From contig ML996691.1 in the NCBI GenBank assembly GCA_010356995.1, positions 658,211 to 722,210 of the forward strand: a DNA stretch of 64,000 bases, written 5' to 3'. Below are positions 8,984 through 21,649 of the stretch, piece after piece. A model generated the notes under the pieces. It saw only the letters and a program-made list of their open reading frames with translations. It was not told the origin of the DNA and did no database searches. Origin of the DNA: Trichodelitschia bisporula (lineage: Eukaryota > Ascomycota > Dothideomycetes > Phaeotrichales > Phaeotrichaceae). Position numbers and translations under genes: made by a program. The stretch's first letter is position 1. Each line of letters begins with the position of its first letter.

Positions 8984-11900
8984 TCATCGAGCAGCCCTTC
9001 CTCCCACGTTTCCTGCCTTTGGATCCATAAATTCGTGCGGCTTCCCTGGCTCTTCCGGATCCAAGAACTTGGTCATCACCATACTGAGCTCCTTAAAGTC
9101 GACGGGCTTGGTGACGTAGCTGTTGAAGCCCGCCTCGACGCACTTGGCGTACACGTCGCCGAGTACGTTGGCCGAGAGTGCAATTATGGGGCTGTGCGGG
9201 TAATTATTCCGCCGCTCCCAACGTCGGATATCTTTGCAGGTCTGATAGCCGTCTTTGTTGGGCATATGAAGGTCGCACTGGAGGATTAGCGTTATGCGTA
9301 AGGGATGAGGTATAATTCTTACCAAGATGATGTGATAGTAGTCCGGCCCCTTCTCGAATACTCGATCCGTACACTGGACGCCATCCATCACACAGTCGGT
9401 CATAATCGCGACCTTTTTCAAGAATTTGAGCAGCACCTGCGCCTCTTAGCATTTCCTCAAAATGTGGGAGGCCAAGCCTACCATCTGATTGGTCCGATTG
9501 TCCTCCACGAGCAGAACTCGAATCCCACGATTCCCTAGCCGTGCCCTCAGATTGTCGAACACCAGCTTCTGGCTGACAGCCACAGCCTGCGCACTATCCT
9601 GGTTGCGGTCGGTACTCATTTCTCGCTCGCGCTGCGGATCGAAAATGACAGCCACCTTGGACGGCTTGAGCGGCTTCCACACAAAACGAAGACGGCGCTC
9701 CAGCGACAGGCGGTCAAATTCATAGGCGCCACTCGCTTTCTCAGCAATTTCACGACGCTGTGAAAGGTCCGTGATCAACACGACGCAAGTTGAGCCCTTC
9801 GCCTTCTTGGCGATGGTCAGGTCGAGGAAGGCCAGTATCTCCGATACGTCCCACAGGGTGAGCACTACATGTGAAAAAATGACCGCACCATCTCCCACAA
9901 GCAGATGCCGGCACTCAGCTAGAGACGACATGGGCGTGATGTGGTGCGGTGTACCCTCCGGGATGACGCCTTCAATGTGGCGAACAGTAGCCATGCGCGC
10001 GTACTGCAGCGGACAGACCACGAGGATGGAGTACATTGTCGGAACGAAGGCAGCTGGAGGAGTCCCGCTATGCGAAGGGGGAACAACCGTTGCGACGCTC
10101 TCAGCTGAGCTCACATCTGAGTGAGAAAGCTTCTCACTCACGCCAGATGCAATTGCACCAGGTGATTCCGTGAAAGGGAGGGATAGATTCATAGCTTCGG
10201 TAGTTTTCGCAGGTAAAGTGCTCGAGTTTAGCGATGAAACTGAAGACTTGTCGGATCGCAAACTCGTCTGACCTGTGCGCACCGATGGATTTGAGCTTCC
10301 AGAGGATCCAGCGGGCGAAGGAAACAAATACGGAGGCGAGTTGAATGTAGAAGGCGCAGCATCGGTTGGGACCGCATCTTCCACAAGGGTTTGCAAATGA
10401 CTCCTTACATGTGCTGCCATGCGGGCATGCGTCATATCAGAATTGTCGGGCGGCAGAGGTGGCGCCCCCGGGGTCTGAGCAGTGGACACGCTAGGAGTTA
10501 GACCAGCAGCGGCGTCATCGGCCGTCGGAAGAGCGAAATTGATGGTAAAGGTAAACGTTGAGCCCTTCCCGGGAACGCTGCTCGCTTTCATTTTACCGCC
10601 ATGGAGTTCAACAAGCTGCATTGAGATCGCCAGGCCAAGACCCGTGCCACTATGCTGGCGGGTGCTGCTGGAGTCGATTTGACTGAAACGCTTGAATAGG
10701 TATTCAGCTTCCTTTTCGGTGAAACCACTGCCCGTATCGACCACTTGGAATTCAAGCAAAACTTCATCAGCCTTCTGGGGCGAGTCATCGCCCTCATACA
10801 CGGCACAGTTAACAAACACTTCGCCGTGTTGCGTAAACTTGATAGCGTTGCCGACAACGTTGAGCAGAACCTGACGGATGCGGAACCTATCACCCTTGAC
10901 ACGAGAAGGTACGTGATCCGCGACGATGTAGTTGAGCTCGAGGCCTTTATCAATCGCCATGGCAGACGTCAGGTCATTGACTTCCTCGATGAGTGATCGC
11001 ACATGCAGCCACTCCATCTGAAGAGTAATCATGCCGGCCTCAACCTTGGAAAGGTCAAGGATATCATTGATCAGGTCCCGCAGCCCTTCAGTACTGTTGC
11101 GGATGATGTTGACATGCTCCATTTGTTCGGGACTGAGGTTACTGTCGATGAGGAAGTTAACCATCCCGGTGATTCCATTGAGGGGCGTTCGAATCTCGTG
11201 CGACATGTTGCTCAGGAACCTCGTTTTAGCATCCATAGTATCTTTGAGCGTCTGCTCCAGCAACTTGTGATCGTTGATGTCCGTACAGGTTCCATACCAC
11301 GTCTCCTCTTCCGTACCATCCTGGCGCGTTGGCTCGGACAGTAGCACACGAACCAAATGCCATCGGTACTCCCCATCCTTGTTGCGCAGCCGTACTTCGG
11401 TTGAGTAGCTGGGCCGGCCATCAGCGTCCCTGCTGACCTTCAAAATTCCAGTGCTTGCCAGCTTGAAAAGCTTCGCCTGCGGAAGTGAGGAAGTCGGCGG
11501 TGAGAACATGCTAGGGCTCTTGACGGTCCGATCACTCTCGGAACTGTCGTCCTCGTCCTTATATCCTGGAGCACTGGCACCGCTAGCACCACTGGCTCGT
11601 CGGTTATCTTTCCCAAATAGCGGCATGTCGGGTGGCATTGAGGTTGGAACGTCCGGAGTGCCATCCTTATCAATAGTGGGCAGCCGGCATTTGTCAAGAT
11701 CATCAGGATGTACAAAGTTCATGAAGCCGAGTTCGCGCGCTTGAACTTCTGTCTGTCCGGAGTAGGTAAGCCATTGCGAATTGCAGAAAGTGAGGCCTCT
11801 GGTCCGTGTGACGGCGAAGACGATCTGTGGGCTTGAATTCGCCAACGTACGATACTTGGCTTCCGACGCCGCAGTCTCGGCTTGCCGGGCAGCATTCACT

Positions 11901-14900
11901 TCTGCAACATGCTGCTCGTGGATGTCCATGTACGTCCCGGTCCAGTGCACGATCTTCTGCTTCCGGTCCTTGAGGGGAGTTGCTCGGACGAAGAACCAGC
12001 GGTAGACGCGATCGAACCGCTGCAGGCGCACTTTATGAGAGAACGGCTGACCGGTGGACAGAGAGCGATGCCACTGCTCCATGTAAGACTCCCTGTCGGA
12101 CGGATGAATGGACTGCCATGGGTCGCGGAGCACAGTGTACATTTCCCCTCCACGATAAGCGATGAACTTCGAATTGACCCAGGTGACGGCCCCCGTGCCT
12201 GGATTGGCGGTAAAGATCTGTACCGGTAAGCAGTCGATGATCGTCCTTAGGAGACGCTCAGAAGGAGGAAGAATTTTATGCGTCTCTTCGTCATCAGGTC
12301 CCTTCGGAGAATTCGAATGCCCGGGCGCTGGGGTCTGTACCAGAGGCGTGGTCGTAGATGGCAAAGACTGAAAAGTCGAGCTGAAGTCAGCACCGTATGA
12401 GTGCAGCTGTGAATGCTGCTTGCGCTCCATCCGTTCATGGAGAGTTGGGGCCGCTGAGCCCTTGTTGGGAACTCGCTTAGATGTCGCCAGGCGTACTGCT
12501 CTGATGGTCTCCGATCTCGCATGTCCCTTTTCGTCCGACCGTGACGAAACTGGCTCCATCTTTGGAGTGTGATCATTATCATCCTCATCTCCTTTCCTGG
12601 AAGCCGGTCTAGCGTCCGGAGGGCTCTCTTTCTCTTTCTGGCCCATCTGTGAATGCCCGGGTGCACCTGGTGTTCCCCCAAAGGTCGTCGCCGTCGACCG
12701 CCGTTTGGAGTCAAAATAACTGTCCACCATTTCGGTACCCGTTTGGTGCCCTGGTGTACCGGATGCGGAATGCCTGCTAGAAAAGCCTCCCATCGAGTTA
12801 TCCCACCCTGGAGTGCCCGACATTGACCCACCAGGACTAGCGCGTGAGCGGCCTGAGTAATCCGACGGACTCGTCATGCTACCTGTAGCAGAGTCATTCG
12901 ACATATCAATGTCGGCCTCCATTAGATTTTCAAGACCTTCACTCTCCGGCGCTAACAAGGCGAAACCGACACGGTGTGTGGAAAGGCCCCTGCGGCTCAA
13001 CCTGCCTGTTGCTTGTCTGTGGGCATCAGTGTAACGGTAAGCTAGCGCGAAGGAGACTGCAAAATGAGGCGCAAGAAGCTTCAGCGAGGCAGCGAGGTTC
13101 TGAGCAAACGGAACGATGGGTGAGATAAGAGACAGGATTGCGATAGGGGCCTTCCTCGAAGGGTATTCGGCTGAGCGTCGCCGGCGACCACTCTCGTGGT
13201 GAGTTGCAGAACCAGTGTCGTATTCTCCCAGCGAGACCGGCAGAGTTTGCGAGAGCAGAGGATGGACCAGAGGAATATGTGCAACAGTGCTTGCTTTGTC
13301 AACTCCAATTGCCTCAACCTGTCCGAAGCGAGAGTAGTCCTGTGAACTGTCGCTGGGAATGAATGATTCCTCATGCAGGTTCGCCGCGGAGAAAAAAGGA
13401 TTATCTTCGGGATCAGCCTGTATCGCTGGCGAGGGAGCAGGAGACTGTGCCCAAGGAGATGTTGGATGTTGTTCATACTCCTCGTAAGCTGATGAGCGCC
13501 TCTCTTGCGCAAAGTAATCCCCTTTCTCGCGGTCTCGCGAGCTCAGCTTGCCCTCCGCGACGGCAGGCTTGGACTTCAGCGTGCTGGGAACACCAAGGGG
13601 GTTCGTTCGTTGAGGGTTTTTAGGCCCATGGTAGCCATGCACGTAGTTTCTCGTGAGCGTAACCAGCTTGCCGCGTTCAATGATGCGGTTCACTCCTGAA
13701 GTATCGAGGAGAGCATCGGTTTCGTAGTTCAGAGCCCTCAGGACGGGCAGAACACTGACGAAGGGCCCAGTCGGCTTCTCAGATCCAGTACTCGAAAACT
13801 CGAGGTCACTGAAGGTCGATGTTCTGGTGCCTCTACGTTCGCGCGATGCCGGAATTGAGGATGGAGGCGTCTCCGGGGAGTGGTTCAGCTTCGTTCTAGA
13901 GGCGGGCGACGGCTGCGCATAGGTAGCAGTTCTCATCAATGCTTTGGGTCTGACAGGTACCCCCGAGGTGGTAGGCTGCGCATGGTCGGCCTTGTCCCGC
14001 TCATGCCCCGCATACGAGTGTCGCGACAAAATCTTAGGCCTCGCTGGCAGCGCGGTCTTCGAGGTGTCAGTATGGTCGTGCACGTTGCGAAGTGGAACGA
14101 TGGGGGTGGGTGTTGACGTTACGCTGGACCCGAAGGATGGATGCGCAGTGACAGGGTGATTGGTACTCGCTGGCTTCTGCTGCTCCTTCACTTTACTGCC
14201 AGTCTCCTGCAACGGATGAGGTACGGTGTTAACCTCTGGGGGACCGTCGGCATTGAATGTGGCCTTTTGACCCCACGGGACGTTCTCCAGTTCGCCAGCA
14301 TCGGCCGGCACCGCAAGGGATGCGCGTGTGGCCCCGAAATTCTCGTGAAGGATGCGCGACATAGTTGTCCACCAAGCGTTGATACCGGGCTCCATGTTGA
14401 GCGCCAGTACAATCTCATACAGGTTGGGAGTCGGGTAGTGCAAATCATCAGGCGGCATGGTGATACCTTCCGGCAAGAAGTCGGCGCCCGTCGCGATGGG
14501 AGTAACTACGTCAGATGCGGGAGCTTCCCTAGGGGTGGCATCATCGGCGGACGATATGGTGGGTGAGAGCATGGTGAATGGACGGTGAAGTGGTGAGGAC
14601 CAGACGCGAGGACTCCCTGGAACATAGGGGAACGGGTATGAGGGAGTGCGCAATACATTGCTCGTAGTAGCTGCCACGCTCCCGCGAACGGTCCTGGCCG
14701 ATTCGGTGGATTCGGTAGACTCAGTCGAAGTCGTCCTCACCCCCGTAGTTAGTAGCGGGCTAGCAAACGTTTCTTCAAGTGAAGGCGACAGCGACGGCGA
14801 CGCCTCCTCCTTGATAGGCGACACACGACGAGCGCCCAAGCTTGCCGAACTCACTGTCCTTCCCACGGATCCGGTCATTCGTGCACGTTGTTGCGTTAAG

Positions 14901-15313
14901 GAGATTCTTTCGTTGATGGCGTTCTTCAGTTTCAGAATCTCAGCAGCGTCGGCCTCCTTCTGCGATTGGCAATGTTCCTCACTCATCAACAGCGCCTCCT
15001 CTTCTCTGTCGGATTCCTTGGAGTCATCAGTGCCATCACCTTCTTCGTCCCTTTCGGGTATGGCAGCGGCGATGACTGCTCGAGCGGAAGGAGGTGAGTG
15101 TGAGTGACCAACTCGGAGCGGCGGCGTGATACTCGCTTCGTTGCTTGCGCGACGCAGCGGCGGTCTACAAGGTGATATATTTTCTGGCGATCGGGGAGTT
15201 GGATCCACGTGCTCTTCTGGAGGACTCCGAAGACTTTGAGGCGTAGATTCGTCGCGGGCGGTTCCTGGGCTTGTCGGCTGCAGAGGTCGATTGGGTGACA
15301 TCGACGCTCTCAT
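8984..15313 (-). CDS. Hybrid histidine kinase (GAF-like/PAS-PAS-HisKA-HATPase-REC)
   Basis: Exons 15313-9482, 9436-9323 and 9277-8984 encode about 2079 aa; both introns are 45 nt. A long N-terminus of about 1000 residues, mostly Ser/Pro-rich, contains GAF-like segments split by disordered insertions (INAWWTTMSRILHENFGATRASLAVP; later FAQNLAASLKLLAPHFAVSF). Two PAS domains follow (from about residue 1025, and ANSSPQIVFAV). The HisKA H-box is SHEIRTPLNG with phospho-acceptor His about 1372. The N-box is NVVGNAIKF; the G-boxes are DTGSGF and GTGLGLA. The C-terminal receiver has acidic-pocket residues E1937/D1938, phospho-acceptor D1984 (CDLHMPNKDG) and K2039 (VTKP). All phosphorelay residues are present, so it should be active. 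It would signal through an Ypd1-type phosphotransferase. The frame stays open a short way upstream of this ATG without another ATG, so a small upstream exon is possible. Confidence 0.93.
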
Positions 15314-18300
15314 GTCGCCGTACAACCAGGCCCCATCAGTACAGAGGTTGATCGCTTGATTGCCGAGGTTTCGAGCGCAGTGGTGTTGACGCTAAATGCG
15401 GCACGCGTGTGACGATATGCGCATGAGAGTACCTGAGGGAGGTGATTAATCGGTAGGAGGTGTGGTGGGGAGGGACAATCAAGCGCAAAACGAGGCGAAG
15501 ATGTGTTAATGTTTTGGTGTGCGAGGCGAAGGGACTGGGGGAGACGATGGAGAGAGCGGGGGGGGGGGTGTTGCGTGGGAGATGTGGAGGGTGCGTGCGC
15601 CGCAATGACCGACTAGGGGATCGAGAGGCGGATGACGTAGGGGTAATGTTCCGTTTTGGGGGGCGAAAGATGCTTGGTGTGTGCGCCTAGGAGTGCAGAG
15701 ACGGGTTACTACACATGAAACTTGAGAAGGAGAGGGATAGGCGGGTGTATCGACAAGCAACTTTGCATCTCAACTCACTTCAAAGCTGCTCGGCGGTGTG
15801 TAGTCGTGCTTGAGGAGATGCTAATATGTACGTACTCTCTGTGCAGCTGATCTTGAGGCAGGAATTAGGCTTAGTGCATTTTTTTTTTCTTCAGTGCTTG
15901 AAATGAGAGAAAGGAATCGCATTACTGCACGACGGCAGATCTTAGTTCGACAAGAGTCGGGATGACGAGCAGGTTGGCGGATGAGGGGAGAGAGGAATGG
16001 GAGTGGAGAACATAGGCAGGGAGCGGGAAGGGATTGCTGCGTACATACAATAGTGGGAGCGTACCGTACTTGCTTAGTTTATTATTCCGATCACATCGCC
16101 GGGTGATATCTCCAGCACACAACACTCTTGCTGGTCCTCAAAATGATTTGGTTCGATGACAGGAAAGGTGGGGTGTTCCTCATCAAGGACGGATGAGGTT
16201 GCTTTGCTGACTTTAGCCCTGGATTTGGGGGGAGGGGGAAGGATAAAACAGATGGAGCAAATAACAAGGCCAGCACAAGAGCAGACAAGGTACGATGTGA
16301 AAGGTCCTCCTTTCTCGACATCCACTTTTTGCTCTCTGCTCTTTTGCTGGTGTTTAACGCGTTTACCACTGGTCTCTCACTCTCTACAGCCTTGGCCTTC
16401 ACGGCTCCACCAACCTAGGGCCGGAGCTGGGGTTACACGTACCGTCTGTCGTTTGGCGTATTGGATAGGCAGCTGGTAGGGAGGCTAGGGGGAAGGGGAG
16501 GAGGAGAGCATGGGGTTGAGTGGATGAATTGAACGGATGGGTGGATAGGGATGGGGATAGGACGACAATGGGTTGGACAAATGCAGGAGAAGGTAAAGGG
16601 AAGGTGTTTCCTAGTGGTGGGTATGGCGATGCAGGCAGGTTGGATGAGCGGGGAAGGGAGCGAGGGCCGACGTTGAAAAGGAGGGAGGGGATGAGCAAAA
16701 TAATGAGTTTGAAGGAACACAACAAGAGGTGGAAACAACGGTCAAGCAGGGAGTGAGCGACTTTAGTGGATGTGGGGGGAAGGAGAGATGTGGAGTGGCA
16801 GTACTGTACGTAGTAGTAGTACTCCGTAGTGAGTGAGTGAGGCAGAGAGTGAAGTGTCCAGGGATGAGAGGGGGAGGAGGTTTTGGTTGGGCCTTGGGGC
16901 TTGGGAGGGGAAGGGACGGGGAAAGATGGCCGTGAGACCGTCTTTTTCTGACCCGACGGTAGCCCTTCTTTTCTCGCGTCAGTTGCGACTCGGTTCGGTC
17001 CGCAAAGTATCAGGCCAATACGTGCTAAAGTGCGTACGGATGATACAGTCCGAATATCAAACTCCTCACTTTCTCCCCACCTCCCTCCCGTCTACGGTAC
17101 CTACGGAACTAGAAACCCTAGGCGAGATGCCGTCATCGGTTTCACCGGAGCTATATTGCCTTAACATCCACACTACCACTCCTCCAAAAATGACTCTTTC
17201 GCACCCCTCTCTTTCATGTTGATGATTTCCTCCCTCTCCAAGTAAAAAGAAGCTGAAGGATATCGCTCCGCTCACTCTCCGAGAGCCTGCAACGCCTCTC
17301 GTGTAACAATCAAGCTGGAAGTGAAGGGAATGGCAGAGAAGGAAAGCAGCAAGCCACAAGCGCCATCGTCGACGTCCGAAGCCATCTACGTCAGCCAAGA
17401 AAAGTTGCTGATCTCGCTGAGGCTCACATCCCTGACCCGGCTGGTGCGTCTCCACCCCCTTCCCCACGCCAACCTAGAAATGGCAAATCAGCGACGGGAA
17501 AGGGCCGAGAGAAAGCGACTTTTCACTTCTCACTTGCAACTGTAAAGAGTGCCGTACACAGTAGCGATCCGGCTCTCGAATAAACGGAAGTCTCTCCACC
17601 GCCTGTTCCTCCGTGACTCCATAACCGCCCGTACCAGCCACCCCGAACGCCTGATGGATATTAACCGATGACGCTGGTGATGATGACAGAATGACGTTGA
17701 TTATTGTGGCCATGAGCCTCCCTCGCTCCTTCCTCCTTCTGATCTCTGACTGGCTGCAAAAAACACTAATTAATGTACCTCATCTCATCTCTCCTCGCGT
17801 TCATCTCCCACTTCATCCAAACTGCCCTTACTCAGCGATCGGCTATCATCTGTCCTCCTAGCCATCTCTATGCCCCACTCTGCACCTACCGTACATCTGC
17901 ATACGCCTCCACATGCATCCACCCTTCATTCCGCCCATGATGTCCACAATTTCTTTGACTTCGCAGCGATCCACAGATCTGGGTCGACCTGTCCAATCAA
18001 ACGGTATACGGAGGCCATCCCTTCAGCGGACCAGGCTCCGGCATGAATCCTGTTCCGACGGGTACACGGTGGGCCTATTCGGTGTCTCCATTCAAAGCCG
18101 CGTACCCTGTAGGTAATCTTTTCTTTTATTCCGTGCCGAGTGCAGGCCACCAAACGCCCTGTACAGCAGGTAGGACAGTCCTCCGGCGTCGAACGGTGCT
18201 TCAATGGGGGTTCTTTGGGGGTAGCGACGATATGCGGTTGTAATCCGTAGCTTATTGCAAAGAAATTCAACGCTGTACCGGTATGCGTCTTCAACAAGCT

Positions 18301-19471
18301 CACCGGCGCCACCCTGCACACCTTGTAAGCTCAACTTGCCGAGAAGCACTCTCCCCAGGCTAGTGGCCACATATTTCGCATCTGCACCAAGCACAGGCCA
18401 CGAACCATGCACCGGAGCAAAATCTCCGTCGCTGCAAAAGGCACTTCACTGGAAAGTGGTAGACGTAAGCCCCCCCCACACATAGGCGCTTCCTATCCCC
18501 CAGCAGCCCCACCATAAGCCCCAAATCTCCAGCAGTATCTCGCCGACCCCAGACCCCCTTCCATGCATCCAGCATCCTTCAAGGGTTCAACACCCACCAT
18601 CCCGCCGGCATCTCCCTTCGCCCAACCCCGAAAACCCCCCCGCCAAGACCCACCCGCCCGGTGCCCGGAGAGGCTGAAATAAGCATCGCTGGGTTGCAGC
18701 CACTGCGCCGCCGCCGACCGCGCGAGGCGCCATGCTTTTCCATCTTCCAGGGGGGCCCGCACCCGTTGCATTGCCATTTGGAATCCTATACCGCCTCAGG
18801 CGTGCTTGGCTTGTTGCACACATGGGTTTTCGCATCGGCCGCGCCGGCGGTGGTGGACCACGCTTGCATGTGCTGCCGCGCGCTTGAGACTTCGTTGGCA
18901 GTGAAAGTCCTGCCGCACCGTCCCGTGCACCCGTTTTTTCCCTGCCGGTGTGCTATATGGCGCCGATCACGTCGGCGAAGGCGTCTGTCTCCGGGCCGCG
19001 CTAGTTTCCAATTCACAGAACGAGTCAAGTGCGAGAGTATCAAGCCATGCAGTGAGGGGGAGTGCATAAGGTTATTGCAATGGCTGTTTTGTTGAACGGC
19101 ATCTCCGCGCTGCAACTCTCCCTATCCGCGTGCATCCCCTCCGTTCACAACCAGTTTCCCGGACCTCGTGTGCAATGCGACCCACGCCAAACGCAGTTTA
19201 CTGTGACAAGGCTCACATTGCCCCTCTAACCTTCCCTCAAATGCAATCTCGACAAAGGAAAAAGTGCTCTTTGCGGTGCTCGTAGTGCGCGAATGCGAAA
19301 AGCAAACCAATAATCCGAAGAACGAAAATGTAAACGCCGCCCCGGCCATGCAGGAACTCCATCCCGACGCCCACGCCCGAATCACCATCCTCCACGTACC
19401 CCAACCGTGTCTCCGCATCAACAGCTTGTGGGTTCAGCGGCCTGCGCTTCTGCTCCCCTCACACCAGCTGA
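15314..19471. other. Gene-free 4.1-kb region upstream of the kinase
   Basis: No ORF in this stretch shows a domain, a family motif or a splice-supported extension. It is probably the kinase promoter plus a long 5' leader, and the 3' flank of the MO25 gene. Purine/pyrimidine-biased stretches lie around 15400-15760 and 16480-16920. Repeated TACTACG/TAGTAG-like motifs lie at 16801-16830. Confidence 0.5.
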
Positions 19472-20878
19472 CTAGCTCGCCGGTGGAGGTGCCGTAGCCT
19501 CCGTTGGCAGCAGTTCGATCTTCCTGATGAGAAAGCTCTTCTCATCCATGAACTGGTCGTCGTCGGTACGGTCATCGAGAAAAGAGGGGAGGAAGCGCAG
19601 AAGCCGGTCGCGATTGTTAATCAGCATGCGCTGAACGGCGTACGACTTATTGGGGTTGGCTACGAAAACCTGGAGTGTGTAAGCGAGCGCGCATGGCTGT
19701 ACATACGGGGAGACTGGCCTTGAACACGTGGAAGCCCTCGTAGTTGATCATCCGTCGGTCATCAAGCAGCAGCTTCATGCACAGCTTCAGGTGCTCCGAT
19801 GAGTTGATGTACTTGGTCATGATGTTGTAGTTTGCACGGTCCAGCAGCAGCTCGCCAAGGAGCTTGATGGATTGACGCTTCGTCACATAATTGTCCGACT
19901 GGATGAGCATGCGGTTGTACTTTGAGAAGAACTGATCAAAGTTTGTCTCGAGATACGTTGCCACGAGCTCCTTATGTCGGGTGAGGATCTCCTGCGCGCC
20001 CATTAGCCCGCTTGCTCCCTACTCCTGCCACAGGTTTATCGACGCCGGCCAAAAGACATACCCGGAACGTGTTAAATGCGTCGGCGCAAACTTCAAAAGA
20101 GCTCTTCACAATCCAGTCAAAGAAGCGCCAAAATACACCCTGCCCACTGGACGGCTTGGCCGTGTCGACTTCGGCGAGGTTGCGCGCCGCACCATCGGGG
20201 CTGGGCTCGTCATACAGCACCAGCGCGGCTACGGCATCATACTTGAGCACTTCGCGCAGGATACCGCCACAGGGCATAGCGCTCTCTCGGTGCTCATAGC
20301 CGTTGCACAGTGCGATGATAACCTGAGGGCGATTTTGCAATACGTAGTGCAGCGCTACGGGCTCATCGGCTCCGCCGTTGGGATGCTTGTAGCGCAGGGC
20401 ATTACTGAATATAAACTGGGTATCTTTACGGGCTTCGAAAGGAATTTTGTGGATGTTGGTTGCAAGAAGAAGGAGGAGATCTTCGGAGATTAGCAGATTG
20501 ACCAGTTGGTACACCTGCTCAGGGCTCGTCTCGGTTTCTACGCAGGGGAAACAGACAAAGGTTAGCCCGGTTCATCCCACGGAGGAGGGGGACTCGGTGG
20601 CCTCAAAAAGCACACTCTAGTACCTTGTGTGCCCTGCAGTATCAACTTCATCTGCGCCAGCTTCTGCGCCAGCGACTCCTCTGCCTAGGAAACGCAACCG
20701 TTAGCCGAAGCGCCTAAGGATATAGAGAATGCGGCTGGAGTATCATAGAGGAATGGAGGTAGTAACTCACCGCGGCCGGCAGCTGATCCACTGTTGACAG
20801 CTTCAGTAGCATGTCCTTCGCGCTACGCGCCAGATCTTGGGCTATCTTCTGCTTGTTCCGAGGGAAGAGGAACGCCAT
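19472..20878 (-). CDS. Hym1/MO25 (CAB39) scaffold protein
   Basis: Exons 20878-20771, 20684-20624, 20537-20062, 19991-19719 and 19669-19472 give 371 aa. Mo25 proteins are armadillo-like helical scaffolds that activate STE20/GCK-family kinases. In fungi Hym1 acts in the RAM/MOR network upstream of the NDR kinase Cbk1/Cot1, controlling polarity and septation. Recognisable segments are [81 protein letters not shown] and [16 protein letters not shown]. The last intron is ambiguous. Restoring the invariant FHVFK-VFVANP join requires a 49-nt GC-AG intron (19718-19670). The nearby GT donor gives only a 37-nt intron and a four-residue insertion (ASLP). The C-terminus ends in a short Pro/Ala tail. Confidence 0.93.
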
Positions 20879-21649
20879 TGCGGCGGTATATCGGTGACGG
20901 ACGTAGGTTTACGTGTACGTGCTGCAACCGGCGGGGAGGGGTGCAACCCAAAAGAGAGTCTCGATAGTCGGAGGGCAAGTGCGATCGGGAACGGCGGTGG
21001 AGGAAAGGCACGGCTGGCTAGAAGGAGAGAACGACAGGCGCAGCGCGGGGAAGGGTGCAGGTCATTCCTGGTGGAACTTGACGCGGGGTTACTGCGAGAC
21101 AGTAGGGTACAGTTGGAGTGTAGTAGGGGACTTGGTAGGCGAGGCGCCACTTGGTTAAGTATGAAGGTTATATGTATGTACTGTAGTGCATGTACGAAGG
21201 GGGAATTGTTGATAATGTGCAACAAACAACGGCGGTGTGGTGCAGCGTGGTTGCTGTGCCTGCGCGGTGCAGCGGGCGGGAGGGGACGTGACGGGCGTGT
21301 GGCGCCGGGAAGGGGGTGGGGTGCGTCGGCCCGGGGCAGAGGCTGGGCCTGAGAGTGAGAGCGGAACCCTGCGCCTTAAGCCTTGTGGCCTTCGTGATGA
21401 GGAATTTGTGTTGGTGATAGGATGGAAAATTAGACAACTTGCGGAGAATGTGGGGTGGTGATGTCGTTGGATGGTACGGATGAGCAAGGAGTACGGTAGA
21501 AATAGGTGGGGGTAAACACAAGTGAACTGCTTGTTGTAGCCGATCCTAGTCTCAGATCCAGCCTTGCGTTTCCCAGGTTACCCATACATCCGTACATGCT
21601 CCCATACGTACATATAGATCGGCATTTCTGATACTCGAACCATCTCATT
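20879..21649. other. Intergenic, no gene seen
   Basis: Promoter side of MO25 and 3' flank of the DHCR24-like gene. One decamer copy (TACATCCGTA, 21585-21594) lies 56 bp past the DHCR24-like stop. No other feature supported. Confidence 0.5.
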
